Numbered from the stretch's first letter, positions 25,553 to 34,550 are shown. The stretch is 64,000 nt of DNA from Sphingopyxis sp. JAI128 (GCF_014207235.1 NZ_JACHDA010000004.1:248001-312000); one strand, 5' to 3'. Numbers and translations are program-made. Notes: a model not told the origin generated them from the sequence alone.

Positions 25553-27049
25553 TTATTGCGGCGGCAGCGACGGCGGGCCTTCGGGAACGCCGGCATTTGC
25601 CGGCGGAACGGTGCGCGTGTCGGTCGCGACCTGTTGCGGCGCCGGATCGTCGGCCCAGTCCCACAGCTCGCCCTTTACGCGCCTGTAATTGACTTCGGGA
25701 TCGTAAAGCGCGCCGCCCTCGAGCCCCAAGTCGCGCGCTTCGGCCTTGCCCATCGCGGCGAGCACCGAGAAGGCGGCGACGTAGCTGTTGCGCCGTGCCG
25801 AAACGAGCTGGACCTGCGTATTCAGATATTCCTGCTCGGCGTTCAAAATATCGAGGATCGAGCGCGTGCCGACGCTGTTTTCGGCGCGCACGCCTTCCAG
25901 CGACAGCGCGTTCGCGCTGACCGCTTGCTGCGTTGCGGCAATGATCCGCTCGTTTGCTTGCCAAGCGGCGTAGGCGCCGCGCGTCTGCGCGATCACGCTG
26001 CGTTCGACTTCGATATATTGTTCCATCGCCTGGCTGCTGCGTGACTGTGCCTGGCGGACCTGCGCCGAACGGCGCCCGCCGGTGAAGATCGGCAGCGTGA
26101 CCTGCACGCCCGCCGCGGCGCTGGAGGTTTCCTGTGTCACGCTGACGCCGGGAACGCCGCTGTCGAGCGAACCGAGATAATTATTATAGCCGCCGTTCAG
26201 GATCGCCGACACTTTGGGCGCGCGCGACGATTTGGCGGTGCCGATGTCGGCTTTCGATGCGTTGACCTGCTGGTTCGCCGATTCGATGTCGGGGTTGCTG
26301 TTGAGCGCGACCGCGACGGCCTCTTCGGCGGTGCCGGGCAGGTTCGGAAGCGTCGGCGGCGCCTCCAGATCGACCGGTGCATCGCCGACCAGGCGGATAT
26401 AGGTTTCGCGGCTGGAGATCAGATTGGCTTCGGCGGTGCGCAGGTCGCCCTCGGCGAGCGCCAGCCGCGCTTCGGACTGGGCAACATCGGTGCGGGTCAG
26501 ATCGCCGATTTCGAACCGGTCGCTCGTCGCCTGTAAATTGGTGCGGAGGACCGACACATTTTTTTGATTGAGCTGGACGATCGCCTGATCGCGGATCACG
26601 TCCATATAGGCGCCGACGACCTGCGAGAAGATGCTCGCTTCGGTCGCGCGTAGATCGGCCTGTCCTGCCTCGACGCGATATTTGGCCGCGCGTACCGCGT
26701 TGCGTACCGCCCCGCCCTGATAGAGCGGAACCGTCAGCTGGCCGCCCGCGCTCAGCGAGCGTGCGGGCGCGTTGAAGCTGTTGCCCGGAACGATAAGATT
26801 TTCATCATAGGTCGCCTGCGTTCCGATGTCGGGAAGGCCGTAGCTCTTCTGGATCGGGACATTCTCGTCGTTCGCGCGCTGGCCCGCGCGCGCTGCGGTC
26901 AGCGTCGGGTTATTTTCATAGGCCTTGGCCAGTGCCCCTTGCAGCGTTTCGGCGTGCGACGCGGCGGGCAGCGCCAGCGCCCCCGCCGCGAGTCCGACGA
27001 GCCAGCGCGTCCGGCGAAACTGTGTCTTGTTGGTATCGCGCATCGTCAT
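25553..27049 (-). CDS. tolC: TolC-family outer-membrane efflux/secretion channel
   Basis: This 498-residue protein has a signal peptide (LVGLAAGALALPAASHAET) and the two-fold repeated TolC architecture: LQGALAKAYENNPTLTAARAG, and later the homologous EAVAVALNSNPDIESANQQV. Long alternating helical segments and GARSLSAGGQLTVPLYQGG/GVQVTLPIFTGGRR strand regions follow. TolC trimers connect inner-membrane exporters to the outside. The start at 27049 is supported by CAGG five bases upstream. The C-terminus has an extra Pro/Val-rich tail. It lies 28 bases after the pcm-like gene in the same direction. Confidence 0.93.
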   Translation of the reverse strand: MTMRDTNKTQFRRTRWLVGLAAGALALPAASHAETLQGALAKAYENNPTLTAARAGQRANDENVPIQKSYGLPDIGTQATYDENLIVPGNSFNAPARSLSAGGQLTVPLYQGGAVRNAVRAAKYRVEAGQADLRATEASIFSQVVGAYMDVIRDQAIVQLNQKNVSVLRTNLQATSDRFEIGDLTRTDVAQSEARLALAEGDLRTAEANLISSRETYIRLVGDAPVDLEAPPTLPNLPGTAEEAVAVALNSNPDIESANQQVNASKADIGTAKSSRAPKVSAILNGGYNNYLGSLDSGVPGVSVTQETSSAAAGVQVTLPIFTGGRRSAQVRQAQSRSSQAMEQYIEVERSVIAQTRGAYAAWQANERIIAATQQAVSANALSLEGVRAENSVGTRSILDILNAEQEYLNTQVQLVSARRNSYVAAFSVLAAMGKAEARDLGLEGGALYDPEVNYRRVKGELWDWADDPAPQQVATDTRTVPPANAGVPEGPPSLPPQ

Positions 27050-27077
27050 ATCAGCCTGCAACAGGGGAGAAATTGCG

Positions 27078-27740
27078 TCAGAATTGAAAACCCGCCGGCG
27101 CCGCAAAGCCGGGCAGCGGGGCAACGTCCATGTCGGCAAAGCTGCGCAGCGGAAGCGCACCGCCGGCCTTTACCCCCTGAACCAACCGCGTGACCGCGCC
27201 TTCGCGGCGCGCCGCGACCAGCCGGCCCCCTTCGGCAAGCTGCGTCGCGAGCGTTTCGGGGAGGATGTCGATCGCGCCTTCGATGATGATGCGGTCGAAG
27301 GGTGCGGCGTCGGGCAGACCGGCGGCCAGCGGCCCTTCGGCCCAGTGGATATTGGCGTTGTTTACGGCGCTTTGTGCCGACGCCATCAATTCGCCCTCTT
27401 CCTCAAGCGCATGGACTTCGGCACCGATCAGCGCGAGCAATGCCGCGCTATAGCCGGTGGCGCTGCCGACGAGCAGCACCCGCATCCCCGGACGAACAGC
27501 CGCGGCGACCAGCATTCGGCCAGTGACAAGCGGGGGATTGAGCACGCGGCCGTGGCCGAGCGCGATTGCCCTGTCCATATAAGCGACGCCGGCGAGCGCT
27601 GCGGGCACATATGCTTCGCGCGGCACCGCCGCCATCGCCCCAACGACCGCCGGGTCGATGACATCGTTCGTCCTGAGCTGGCTGTCGATCATTGCCGGAC
27701 GCATCTCCGCGGCCGTAAATTCGCTAAACTTGGTCGCCAT
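27078..27740 (-). CDS. Protein-L-isoaspartate O-methyltransferase family protein
   Basis: This 220-residue SAM-dependent methyltransferase belongs to the PCMT family. The alphaproteobacterial variant signature MIDSQLRTNDVIDPAV is at the N-terminus and motif I reads VLLVGSATGYSAALLA. Classical Pcm has (E/D)IGTGSGY there, so this copy has diverged at the cofactor loop, and repair of isoaspartate should not be assumed. It is the first gene of the pcm-tolC-popZ unit; an inverted repeat lies about 60 bases upstream of its start. Confidence 0.82.
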   Translation of the reverse strand: MATKFSEFTAAEMRPAMIDSQLRTNDVIDPAVVGAMAAVPREAYVPAALAGVAYMDRAIALGHGRVLNPPLVTGRMLVAAAVRPGMRVLLVGSATGYSAALLALIGAEVHALEEEGELMASAQSAVNNANIHWAEGPLAAGLPDAAPFDRIIIEGAIDILPETLATQLAEGGRLVAARREGAVTRLVQGVKAGGALPLRSFADMDVAPLPGFAAPAGFQF

Positions 27741-27800
27741 CAGCCTTTTCCGATTCCCTGGGGCCTCAACCTTTGCACCACAGCCCTAACCGAAGCCATG

Positions 27801-27822
27801 CTGTATTGCAATAGTAATACAG
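27801..27822. promoter_or_regulatory. Inverted repeat upstream of the pcm-tolC-popZ unit
   Basis: CTGTATT (27801-27807), an eight-base spacer, and AATACAG (27816-27822) form a perfect 7-bp inverted repeat about 60 bases before the pcm-like start. The AT-rich arms and spacing suit a dimeric repressor operator. No T-run supports a terminator. Confidence 0.4.
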
Positions 27823-27988
27823 CCCTGTGCCATACTGCCGCCGCGCATAGCTGGCAACGCCGATGTCGCCAACCCCGCATCGCGAGCAGAGCTTCCGGCG
27901 AATCCTTGACAATGTGCCCAAAGCCCCTCACTAGCGGCGCCGTTCAACACCCGGCCGTCCGCATCCGCGGCCACGGCTTTCGGCGTGA

Positions 27989-28062
27989 GGCCCGATGGCG
28001 GAGTGGTGACGCAGCGGACTGCAAATCCGTATACGCCGGTTCGATTCCGGCTCGGGCCTCCA
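27989..28062 (+). tRNA. tRNA-Cys (anticodon GCA)
   Basis: 74 bases fold as a full cloverleaf: acceptor stem GGCCCGA/TCGGGCC (27989-27995 with 28052-28058), discriminator T as is typical for tRNA-Cys, and an encoded CCA at 28060-28062. The anticodon arm is GCGGA-CTGCAAA-TCCGT with GCA at the anticodon, and the T arm is GCCGG-TTCGATT-CCGGC. Its 3' end is a plausible integration site, because an integrase remnant begins 160 bases downstream. Confidence 0.96.
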
Positions 28063-28222
28063 TATCCTGTCAGCAGATGGCTGCTGATGGGTGAAATCAC
28101 CGTTTTTCTGCTATTTGTTGGGCATTCACTGACTGCCGGTGATGGTCTCATTGCGCGCGTTTGTGGCTGTTGGGGCCCCTATTTCGGGGCAGGGATTGTC
28201 CCAGAATCCATGAGGTCCCCAA

Positions 28223-28393
28223 GTGGCGCTGACCGATGCCGAGATCCGGAATGCCAAGCCCCGAGAAAAGCCTTGCAAGGTCCCAGGTGCGAAGGGGTTA
28301 TATCTTCAGATCAATCCGCACCGCAGCAAGCTTCGCCGGTTGGGTCAGGACACATTGATTTGGACTGACGGCTTTGATTCATGCTCGCGATGA
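28223..28393 (+). pseudogene. Truncated tyrosine integrase (DUF4102 N-terminus)
   Basis: A GTG-started frame of 56 codons reads VALTDAEIRNAKPREKPCK, then GAKGLYLQINPHRSKL, and stops at 28391-28393. This is the start of the P4/prophage-type integrase N-terminal domain (normally MALTDxxIRNAKPR...GGGLYLxVxPxGSKxWR). After about 40 residues the similarity breaks off (LRRLGQDT replaces the expected WRLKYR), and no catalytic R-H-R-Y domain follows. It lies just downstream of tRNA-Cys in the same orientation, as expected for a tRNA-integrating island. The rest of the 386-base gap (28063-28448) holds no other gene that I can see. Confidence 0.8.
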
Positions 28394-28448
28394 GAAGCCG
28401 AATCTTGAACGGTTGATTGGCTGACCGACGAGCAGATGAATCGGGCCT

Positions 28449-29942
28449 CTATCTGGCAATCAAGGCGATCAGTTTGTGCACATCGCTCTCATCCTCGAAT
28501 CCGCGCAACCTGGCGATGATGTCCCGGCTTCTCGTACGCCCGAGGAGAGGCTCGAGCAATTCGCCCGTCTTCGCTTCCAACTCGTCCAGTCCCATGGGGT
28601 GCGATGGAAAGCCGGTAACATAGGGTACGAACTTCACGAGGCTCGGCTTACGATTCCGTTCGATCGTCACCCGGGCAGATTCGACCCGCGCCTCGCCATC
28701 GGGCGCTTCCTGGGCCTTGTCCTCGATTACCTGCACCAATTTCCGAAATGCATCGATCTTCGGGTCATTATGCATTCTCTCGAGCGACTGGACGGCGGTG
28801 AAATCCAGCCGTCCGTCGATCATGATCAGCGCGGCGATATAGGGCAGGTTCAGCGCAGGCATTTTCGCGCCGGCAAAGGCGTCGGCGCGGCCGGGCATTT
28901 CGATCAGGATGCGCGTGACCTCTTCGGGCTTCACTTGCTTGCGCAGTTCGAGAAGCGCCTGGACCGCCGGCTGGGTCGGCCCGCCGGTGGGGTAACGCTT
29001 GAAGGCGGCGTGATCGAGTTCGAACTGGGTTCCCAGGCCGTCGACCAAATAGGCGCGGTCGGCCTTTTCGAACGCCGGCGAGCGAAGCCATCCGCCCTCG
29101 GCATCAAGGCTGTCCGCCACGCCGGTAAAGCCGGTTTCGACCATCAGCGCCGATTGCAGGCCATTGCGCGCACCCATGCCCGCGAACACAAAGGCCTTTT
29201 CGACATGGCGGACATCGAGCAGCCACTGCCACGAGCCCGATGCCTGCTGCGCCGAATAGCTCAGCACATGCGCGATCGCTTCGGGTTTCAGTCCCATCAG
29301 CGACGAAGAGGCGGCTGCGGTGCCGAAAACCGGCCCGATGCCATGGTTCGCGATCCCGGCGCGAAACAGGGCGGGGGTGCCGATGGCTTTGGGCATGCGG
29401 CCCGCGAGTTCATATCCCGCGATCACGGCGTTGGTGACCTGCCGCCCGGAGAGGTTCCGGGCCTCGGCCAGCGCGAATGCCGCGCTGACGATCGAGGGTC
29501 CCGGCTGGACATAGGCCGAGGGGATGAAGTCGTTGATCTCTGCGGCGTGGCCCGCCATCGCGCCCGCGAAAACGGCATCGACGATGCCCGCCCGCCCGGT
29601 GGTCCCCAAAATTGTCGAGCTGCCCTTGCCGCCCGCGCCAAGCGCATAAGCGCGGCCAAGACGCCCCGCTTCCAGATCGCGGCAGGCGACGATCGAGGCA
29701 AGGGTGTCGAGAATATGCATGCGCGCCCGTTCGCGCACCGGCTCCGGAACGGCGGCCGTCTGCGCGCCCGCGATATATTCGGTGAGCGCCGGGGTGACCG
29801 GGCGAAACGGCGTGGCCGCCGCCGCCGCCTCCGCCGCCGCTGAGGGCGCGCCCGTTCGCGATTGAGCCTTGGCGATGATCGGCGCCATGGCGCTGCCCGC
29901 AACCAGTCCCGCTATTGCGCCGCGACGCGTCATCCCGCTCAT
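28449..29942 (-). CDS. MmgE/PrpD-family protein with an export signal
   Basis: This 497-residue protein belongs to the 2-methylcitrate dehydratase/cis-aconitate decarboxylase superfamily: RARMHILDTLASIVACRD, AGHAAEINDF, HGIGPVFGTAAASSSLMGL, KRYPTGGPTQPAVQALLEL. Family enzymes act on di- and tricarboxylates or related acids in the cytoplasm. Here the N-terminus is a twin-arginine-like signal, MTRRGAIAGLVAGSAMAPIIAKAQ, which is unusual and implies a periplasmic enzyme. The start overlaps the stop of the upstream carboxylesterase by ATGA, so the two are translated from one message. The substrate is unknown; released acid groups of an ester compound are one possibility. Confidence 0.85.
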   Translation of the reverse strand: MSGMTRRGAIAGLVAGSAMAPIIAKAQSRTGAPSAAAEAAAAATPFRPVTPALTEYIAGAQTAAVPEPVRERARMHILDTLASIVACRDLEAGRLGRAYALGAGGKGSSTILGTTGRAGIVDAVFAGAMAGHAAEINDFIPSAYVQPGPSIVSAAFALAEARNLSGRQVTNAVIAGYELAGRMPKAIGTPALFRAGIANHGIGPVFGTAAASSSLMGLKPEAIAHVLSYSAQQASGSWQWLLDVRHVEKAFVFAGMGARNGLQSALMVETGFTGVADSLDAEGGWLRSPAFEKADRAYLVDGLGTQFELDHAAFKRYPTGGPTQPAVQALLELRKQVKPEEVTRILIEMPGRADAFAGAKMPALNLPYIAALIMIDGRLDFTAVQSLERMHNDPKIDAFRKLVQVIEDKAQEAPDGEARVESARVTIERNRKPSLVKFVPYVTGFPSHPMGLDELEAKTGELLEPLLGRTRSRDIIARLRGFEDESDVHKLIALIAR

Positions 29943-31558
29943 CGGCCGCGTCCTTCGGGCAGGGTGGCGAGCAGTTCGCGCTCGGCCCCGTCGGGATCGT
30001 CGACGATGCGCGGGGTCACGTCGAAGATCATCGTCGCGCGGCGCGCCGGATCATAGGTCGGCCATTGCGGAAGCGCACGCGTCTGCGGATTTCCCGTGCG
30101 GGCAAAGGCAATCCATGCGTCGCTCATCAGATCGGCGAGCTTTTGCTGTTCTGGCCCGCTGCCCGTCATCGACAGCGACTTGGCGACATTGTCGAAGACA
30201 AAGGCGATGTCGAGCGCATGGGGCGATTGCCATTTGCCGCCATCGACGGGAGTGGCCCAATCGAGCCGGTACATCCAGACAGGCGCGCCGCCCGCCTGCG
30301 ATTTGCGCTCCGCCTGGGTGATCGCGGTCTTGCGATAATTGCGGTGCGTCGCGACGTGGAAAAAGATGTCGCTGGCATCGCTGGCCGGAAAGGCCTGCCG
30401 CATGCCCGCGATGATCGGGGCGGCATCGACCCCGCCGAGGAAGGGCTTCAGCCGGGCCGGCAATTCCTCCCAGCTCAGGTCGAAATTGTGCGGATCGGCG
30501 AGCCCCGCCTGCAGGCGCATCTCGGTCCGGTTCGTGCCCACGAGCAAGGGGATGTTCCGGGACAGGGGCGACGCATCGGGGGTAAAGGCATGGCGCGGCA
30601 GCGAACGGCCATCGACGACCGGCTGGAACAACCCGCCACGGGTGCGCGACTTGCGCATGGCGGCGATGAAATCCTCCATGGGCATGGCGGCCAGCGCCTC
30701 GACCGTCGGCTGGCCCGATGCCGCCAGAATATCCTTGGCAATTCCTGTCGCCAGCGGGGGTTCGAAGCCGGCCAGCGACATGGAGCCGCTCTGGGCAATC
30801 GCGCGATGGAAGAGACCCTTTGCCGGGGTAAGGCCCATCAGCGTCGACACTTTCGCGGCGCCGCCCGATTCGCCAAAGATCGTCACATTTCCGGCATCGC
30901 CGCCAATGGCCGCGGCGTTGTCGCGCACCCATTCCAGCGCGCGCACGATGTCGAGCATGCCGACATTGCCCGAATCGGCATATTTGGCATCGCCCGACAG
31001 GCCCGCGACATAAAGATGGCCGAATCCGTTCAGGCGATGGTTGATCGTGACGACCACCACATCGCCGCGGTTCGCGAGGCGCACGCCGTCATAGCCATGG
31101 CTCGAACCCGATCCGGCGAGATAGCCGCCGCCGTGCAGCCACACCATGATCGGCCGCTTGCCGCCGTCGCCGAGACCGCGCGTCCAGACGTTGAGAAACA
31201 GGCAATCCTCGCTGCGCGGGCGATCATTAGCCCAGGAGGTGAAGAGCGGGACGTCGCCGCCATCGGCCTGCGGACAGTCATTGCCATAATCGAGCGCGTC
31301 GACGGGAGCTGACCAGGGCTGCGGCGCGCGCGCGGGCTGGAACCGATAACCCTCGGTCGAAGCGGCGTAGCGCACCCCCTTAAATATTGCGACGCCATCC
31401 TCGCGCTGGCCGCGAACGGGGCCATAGCTGGTCGAGAGCAGCGGCGTGGAATCGACCGCAGGACGGGGACCGCCGCCGTTTGCCGTCGGAGCGGCGCAAG
31501 CGGCAAGGCCGAGCGCCAGACTTCCGATCAACACCAAATGTCGGACATTTCCTATCAT
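29939..31558 (-). CDS. Type-B carboxylesterase, lipoprotein
   Basis: This 539-residue alpha/beta-hydrolase has a lipoprotein signal (VLIGSLALGLAAC, lipobox LAAC). The carboxylesterase features are the GVRYA segment (about 61), SEDCLFLNVW (116-125), the oxyanion loop LHGGG (141-145), the nucleophile elbow GESGGA with Ser231, and the His region PHALDIAFVFDN. It should cleave carboxylic esters at the periplasmic face of a membrane. It is the promoter-proximal gene of a two-gene unit with the MmgE/PrpD protein. About 75 bases upstream lies the 24-base element also found near 36252. Two more members of this family are in the cluster. Confidence 0.9.
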   Translation of the reverse strand: MIGNVRHLVLIGSLALGLAACAAPTANGGGPRPAVDSTPLLSTSYGPVRGQREDGVAIFKGVRYAASTEGYRFQPARAPQPWSAPVDALDYGNDCPQADGGDVPLFTSWANDRPRSEDCLFLNVWTRGLGDGGKRPIMVWLHGGGYLAGSGSSHGYDGVRLANRGDVVVVTINHRLNGFGHLYVAGLSGDAKYADSGNVGMLDIVRALEWVRDNAAAIGGDAGNVTIFGESGGAAKVSTLMGLTPAKGLFHRAIAQSGSMSLAGFEPPLATGIAKDILAASGQPTVEALAAMPMEDFIAAMRKSRTRGGLFQPVVDGRSLPRHAFTPDASPLSRNIPLLVGTNRTEMRLQAGLADPHNFDLSWEELPARLKPFLGGVDAAPIIAGMRQAFPASDASDIFFHVATHRNYRKTAITQAERKSQAGGAPVWMYRLDWATPVDGGKWQSPHALDIAFVFDNVAKSLSMTGSGPEQQKLADLMSDAWIAFARTGNPQTRALPQWPTYDPARRATMIFDVTPRIVDDPDGAERELLATLPEGRGR

Positions 31559-31618
31559 CTATCGCTCTCCCCAGATTCGCTGCCGCCATATCGGCGATCT
31601 GGTTCCAGACTCGGGGTT

Positions 31619-31642
31619 AACTTACCAACAGTCAAGATTGTT
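31619..31642. promoter_or_regulatory. Putative operator, copy 1 of a palindrome shared by the esterase-cluster promoters
   Basis: AACTTAC (31619-31625), one base, then AACAGTCAAGATTGTT (31627-31642). The 16-base part is an imperfect palindrome of form AACAnTC-nn-GAnTGTT. The second divergent promoter region of the cluster carries the same element at 36252-36275. The TetR-family gene at 39390 is the obvious candidate binder (inference). Confidence 0.6.
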
Positions 31643-31728
31643 TCTTGATTCAGGCGCGGGGGCGGCGCAAGAAGAGGCGACAAAAGGCCAGCGATTCAAC
31701 GCTGCGCCATCGATATGGGAGAGCCGGA

Positions 31729-33366
31729 ATGAATTATCCTTCACATGCCAACCGCCGCCATTTTCTGGGGATGAGCTTTGCCGCGGGCGCGCTCATGGGC
31801 GCCGCTGGCATTGCGCGCGGCGCCGAAATATTTCCGGTCGTCGATACGGCGCAGGGCAAGCTTCGCGGGATGATGTCCGGCGGGATCGCAGTGTTCAAGG
31901 GCGTTCGCTATGGCGCGCCGACCGGCGGCCGCAACCGCTTCATGCCGCCGCAGCCAGTCGCGAAATGGGCGGGCATCCGTGACGCGCTTCATTATTCGGA
32001 CGCGCCGCCTCAGGTCCCTGCCGATCGCCGTTTCGCTTATGCCGACCTGATCATGATGGACCTGCAACCCTCGGGTCCTGGCGAGGATAATCTGTCGATC
32101 AACCTGTGGACGCCCGCGCTGTCGGCGACGGCGAAAAAGCCGGTGATCGTCGTGCTGCACGGGGGCGGATTCTACGGGGGTTCGGGCAATTCGACCGGCA
32201 TGGACGGCGAGCAGATGGCCCGCTTTTCCGATTCCGTCGTCATCTCGGTAACGCACCGGCTGGGTGCGTTCGGCTTCCTGCATCTCGCTGAAGCGGGCGG
32301 CGCCGATTTCGCCTCGTCGGGGTCGGTCGGGATGCAAGATATTGTCGCGGCGCTGGGCTGGGTGAAAGAGAATGTCGCCGAATTCGGCGGCGATCCTTCG
32401 CGCGTGCTGGTGTTTGGCCAGTCGGGCGGCGGCGCAAAGACGAGCACCCTGATGGCGATGCCGGCCGCGAAGGGACTGTTCCACCGCGCGGGCGTAATGA
32501 GCGGATCGGCGCTGCGCATGATGCCCGCCGAAATGGCGACCGCCAATGCCGCCCGTCTTATCAAGGCACTGGAGGTTGGGCCTAAGAACATCCGCAAGCT
32601 ACAGGAAATCCCGTTTCAGACGCTGCTGGAGACCCAGGCCAAGCTGGAAGCCGCGGACCGCGCGCGCGGCGAGGCCCCCGGCGCTTTCGCGCCTGTGATC
32701 GACGGCATCGCCCTGCCGCGTCATCCCTTCGATCCCGATGCCCCCGAAGTGTCGCGCGACGTGCCGATGATCATTTCGACGGCGCTCGACGAGCGCGCCT
32801 ATCGCATGATGAATTTCGGCATGACCGAAGATCAACTCACCGCCTTTGCAAAGGAACGCGCCGGCGACCGTGCGGCGGACCTTCTTGCGCTCTATCGCGG
32901 CGAGGATCCGAAGGCGAAGCCCTTCCTGCTGGCCGCGCGGATGGACAGCGATCGCTATTATCGCGTCGGCGCCTTTACCCAGGCGGAACTGAAGGCGAAG
33001 CAGGGCGGGGCTCCCGTCTGGTCCTATCTGTGGACTTGGCCGAGTCCTGCCTTTGGCGGCCGCTATGGCGCGGTTCACGGCATCGACGTGGCGCCCAGCC
33101 TGCACAATATTCGCGGCGCCCTTAACGGTCCCAGCGCCGACAGCCTCCAGATGGCCGATCGCATCGCATCGGTCTGGGCGAATTTTGCCGCCACGGGTAA
33201 TCCCAATAATGCGCGCCTGCCCGAATGGCCGGCCTATGACACCACCCGGCGCGCGACGCTGATCCTCGATACCGAGATGCGGGTCGAAAGCGATCCGCGC
33301 GGCAAGCATCGCGAATTCTGGAAGAGCATCCCCGCCGCGCCGCGCCGGGGCGCCGAAGCGGAATAA
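31729..33366 (+). CDS. Type-B carboxylesterase, Tat-type export signal
   Basis: This 545-residue esterase starts at an ATG preceded by GGGAGA. The signal NRRHFLGMSFAAGALMGAAGIARGAE has a twin-arginine pair. Core motifs are GVRYGAP, GEDNLSINLWTP, the oxyanion loop LHGGGFYG (144-151), the nucleophile elbow GQSGGG with Ser232 (Gln replaces the commoner Glu), and the catalytic His in VHGIDVAPSLHN. It is transcribed divergently from the lipoprotein esterase across a 170-base region holding the shared operator, and ends at a strong bidirectional terminator. With its paralogues at 29939 and 34547 it indicates staged hydrolysis of a poly-ester substrate. Confidence 0.9.
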   Translation: MNYPSHANRRHFLGMSFAAGALMGAAGIARGAEIFPVVDTAQGKLRGMMSGGIAVFKGVRYGAPTGGRNRFMPPQPVAKWAGIRDALHYSDAPPQVPADRRFAYADLIMMDLQPSGPGEDNLSINLWTPALSATAKKPVIVVLHGGGFYGGSGNSTGMDGEQMARFSDSVVISVTHRLGAFGFLHLAEAGGADFASSGSVGMQDIVAALGWVKENVAEFGGDPSRVLVFGQSGGGAKTSTLMAMPAAKGLFHRAGVMSGSALRMMPAEMATANAARLIKALEVGPKNIRKLQEIPFQTLLETQAKLEAADRARGEAPGAFAPVIDGIALPRHPFDPDAPEVSRDVPMIISTALDERAYRMMNFGMTEDQLTAFAKERAGDRAADLLALYRGEDPKAKPFLLAARMDSDRYYRVGAFTQAELKAKQGGAPVWSYLWTWPSPAFGGRYGAVHGIDVAPSLHNIRGALNGPSADSLQMADRIASVWANFAATGNPNNARLPEWPAYDTTRRATLILDTEMRVESDPRGKHREFWKSIPAAPRRGAEAE

Positions 33367-33374
33367 TCCTTTGC

Positions 33375-33404
33375 CCTGCGGCGACGGTCATCCGTCGCCG
33401 CAGG
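33375..33404. terminator. Bidirectional hairpin terminator
   Basis: CCTGCGGCGACGG (33375-33387), loop TCAT, CCGTCGCCGCAGG (33392-33404): a perfect 13-bp stem in the 44-base gap between convergent genes. It is followed by a T-rich CTGTCTTT on the plus strand. Confidence 0.9.
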
Positions 33405-33410
33405 CTGTCT

Positions 33411-34550
33411 TTAAGCGAGCAGGGCGGGGCCGAGTGCGTCCCATGCCTCGGCGGTTTCCAGCGTCGCCTTGCCGAATCCCATCGTTGCCACGACCAGCCT
33501 TTGTTCGGGCAGGACGAAGCAATATTGGCCGCGCGCCCCGGCCGCGAAAAACATGGATTTGGGCGCATTGGCGACGCGCCCTTCGTGGTTCAGAATCCAC
33601 AGATAGCCATAAGAGGGATTGCGCTCGGACGGCGAAATCGCTTCGCGAATATAATTTGCGTCAATGAACGGATCGCCGTCCCAGCGCCCCCCGTTAAGGT
33701 AGAGCTGGCCCAGCCGCGCCAAGTCGCGGCATGAAATCAGCATCGAACCGCCGATGCGGATATCGCGGTTGGAATCGATCCCTTCGGGTTGATAATCGGT
33801 GTGGCGGCAACCCAGCGGAGCCAGCACTTCGCGCATCATATAATCATAGCTTGGCGTGCCCGTCGCGGCCGAGATGATTTCGGCCAGATGGTCCGCGGCC
33901 GCGCCGTCATAGAAAAAGCGGCTGCCGGGGGCGATGGAAACGCCATAGCCAGCGGGCGCACCGCGCTCCTCGCTATGCCCCGCGGAACGGCGATATTCGT
34001 CCGGGGTTCCCGGCGGGCTGCTGTCGTCGAGACGCCGGGGCGGCTTCGAACTGGGCTTGGTGACGAGCGAGCCGCCGCTGCTCATCGTCAGCAGATGCCG
34101 GATGGTCGTGTCGGGATGGAGCCCGGTCCGTTCGGCGGGGACATATTTCGTCGCAAGGTTCCCGACTGACAGATGCCCCTGAGTCACCGCGCGGCCCACC
34201 ATCGTCGATCCCCAGCTCTTGCCGGAGGAAAAGGACACGTTGCGCCACGTCGGTTCGGCGCGGTGATAGTCGTTCGCCCAATAACGTTCGAACAGCAGCC
34301 TGCCGTCGCGGATGATGACCAGACCCTGCCGCTCGCCCTCGGCCGCCAGGCGCGTCGCCGCGACGTCGAGCTTTGCGGGATCAAGGCCGAAGTCGGCCGG
34401 ATTGCCCTGGGGCCAGTCGCCCGCAGCCATCGAACGCGAAGATGTAGCACGCGAGGACAGCGCGCGCGAAGAGGCGCAACCTGCCAGCGGAACCATTGAT
34501 GCGAGCGCGATGCCGCCGAGCAGCGAGCGGCGCGACAGATCGCCGGTCAT
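33411..34550 (-). CDS. Serine hydrolase, class C beta-lactamase/EstB-like fold, lipoprotein
   Basis: This 379-residue exported protein has a combined Tat-like and lipoprotein signal (LSRRSLLGGIALASMVPLAGC, Cys25). The SxxK catalytic tetrad is SSGK (residues 108-111, in VSFSSGKSWGS). It has a YDGAAADHLAEI segment and a C-terminal domain ending VLPEQRLVVATMGF. EstB-type members are esterases; beta-lactamase activity is not implied. It is the downstream gene of a pair with the carboxylesterase at 34547, overlapping by ATGA. It adds a third hydrolase fold or topology to the cluster. Confidence 0.86.
   Translation of the reverse strand: MTGDLSRRSLLGGIALASMVPLAGCASSRALSSRATSSRSMAAGDWPQGNPADFGLDPAKLDVAATRLAAEGERQGLVIIRDGRLLFERYWANDYHRAEPTWRNVSFSSGKSWGSTMVGRAVTQGHLSVGNLATKYVPAERTGLHPDTTIRHLLTMSSGGSLVTKPSSKPPRRLDDSSPPGTPDEYRRSAGHSEERGAPAGYGVSIAPGSRFFYDGAAADHLAEIISAATGTPSYDYMMREVLAPLGCRHTDYQPEGIDSNRDIRIGGSMLISCRDLARLGQLYLNGGRWDGDPFIDANYIREAISPSERNPSYGYLWILNHEGRVANAPKSMFFAAGARGQYCFVLPEQRLVVATMGFGKATLETAEAWDALGPALLA

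Noticed and set aside
27985..28368. 127-codon frame reading through tRNA-Cys and the integrase remnant
   Set aside because: It translates the tRNA gene itself; the integrase remnant is in a different frame with clear family similarity.
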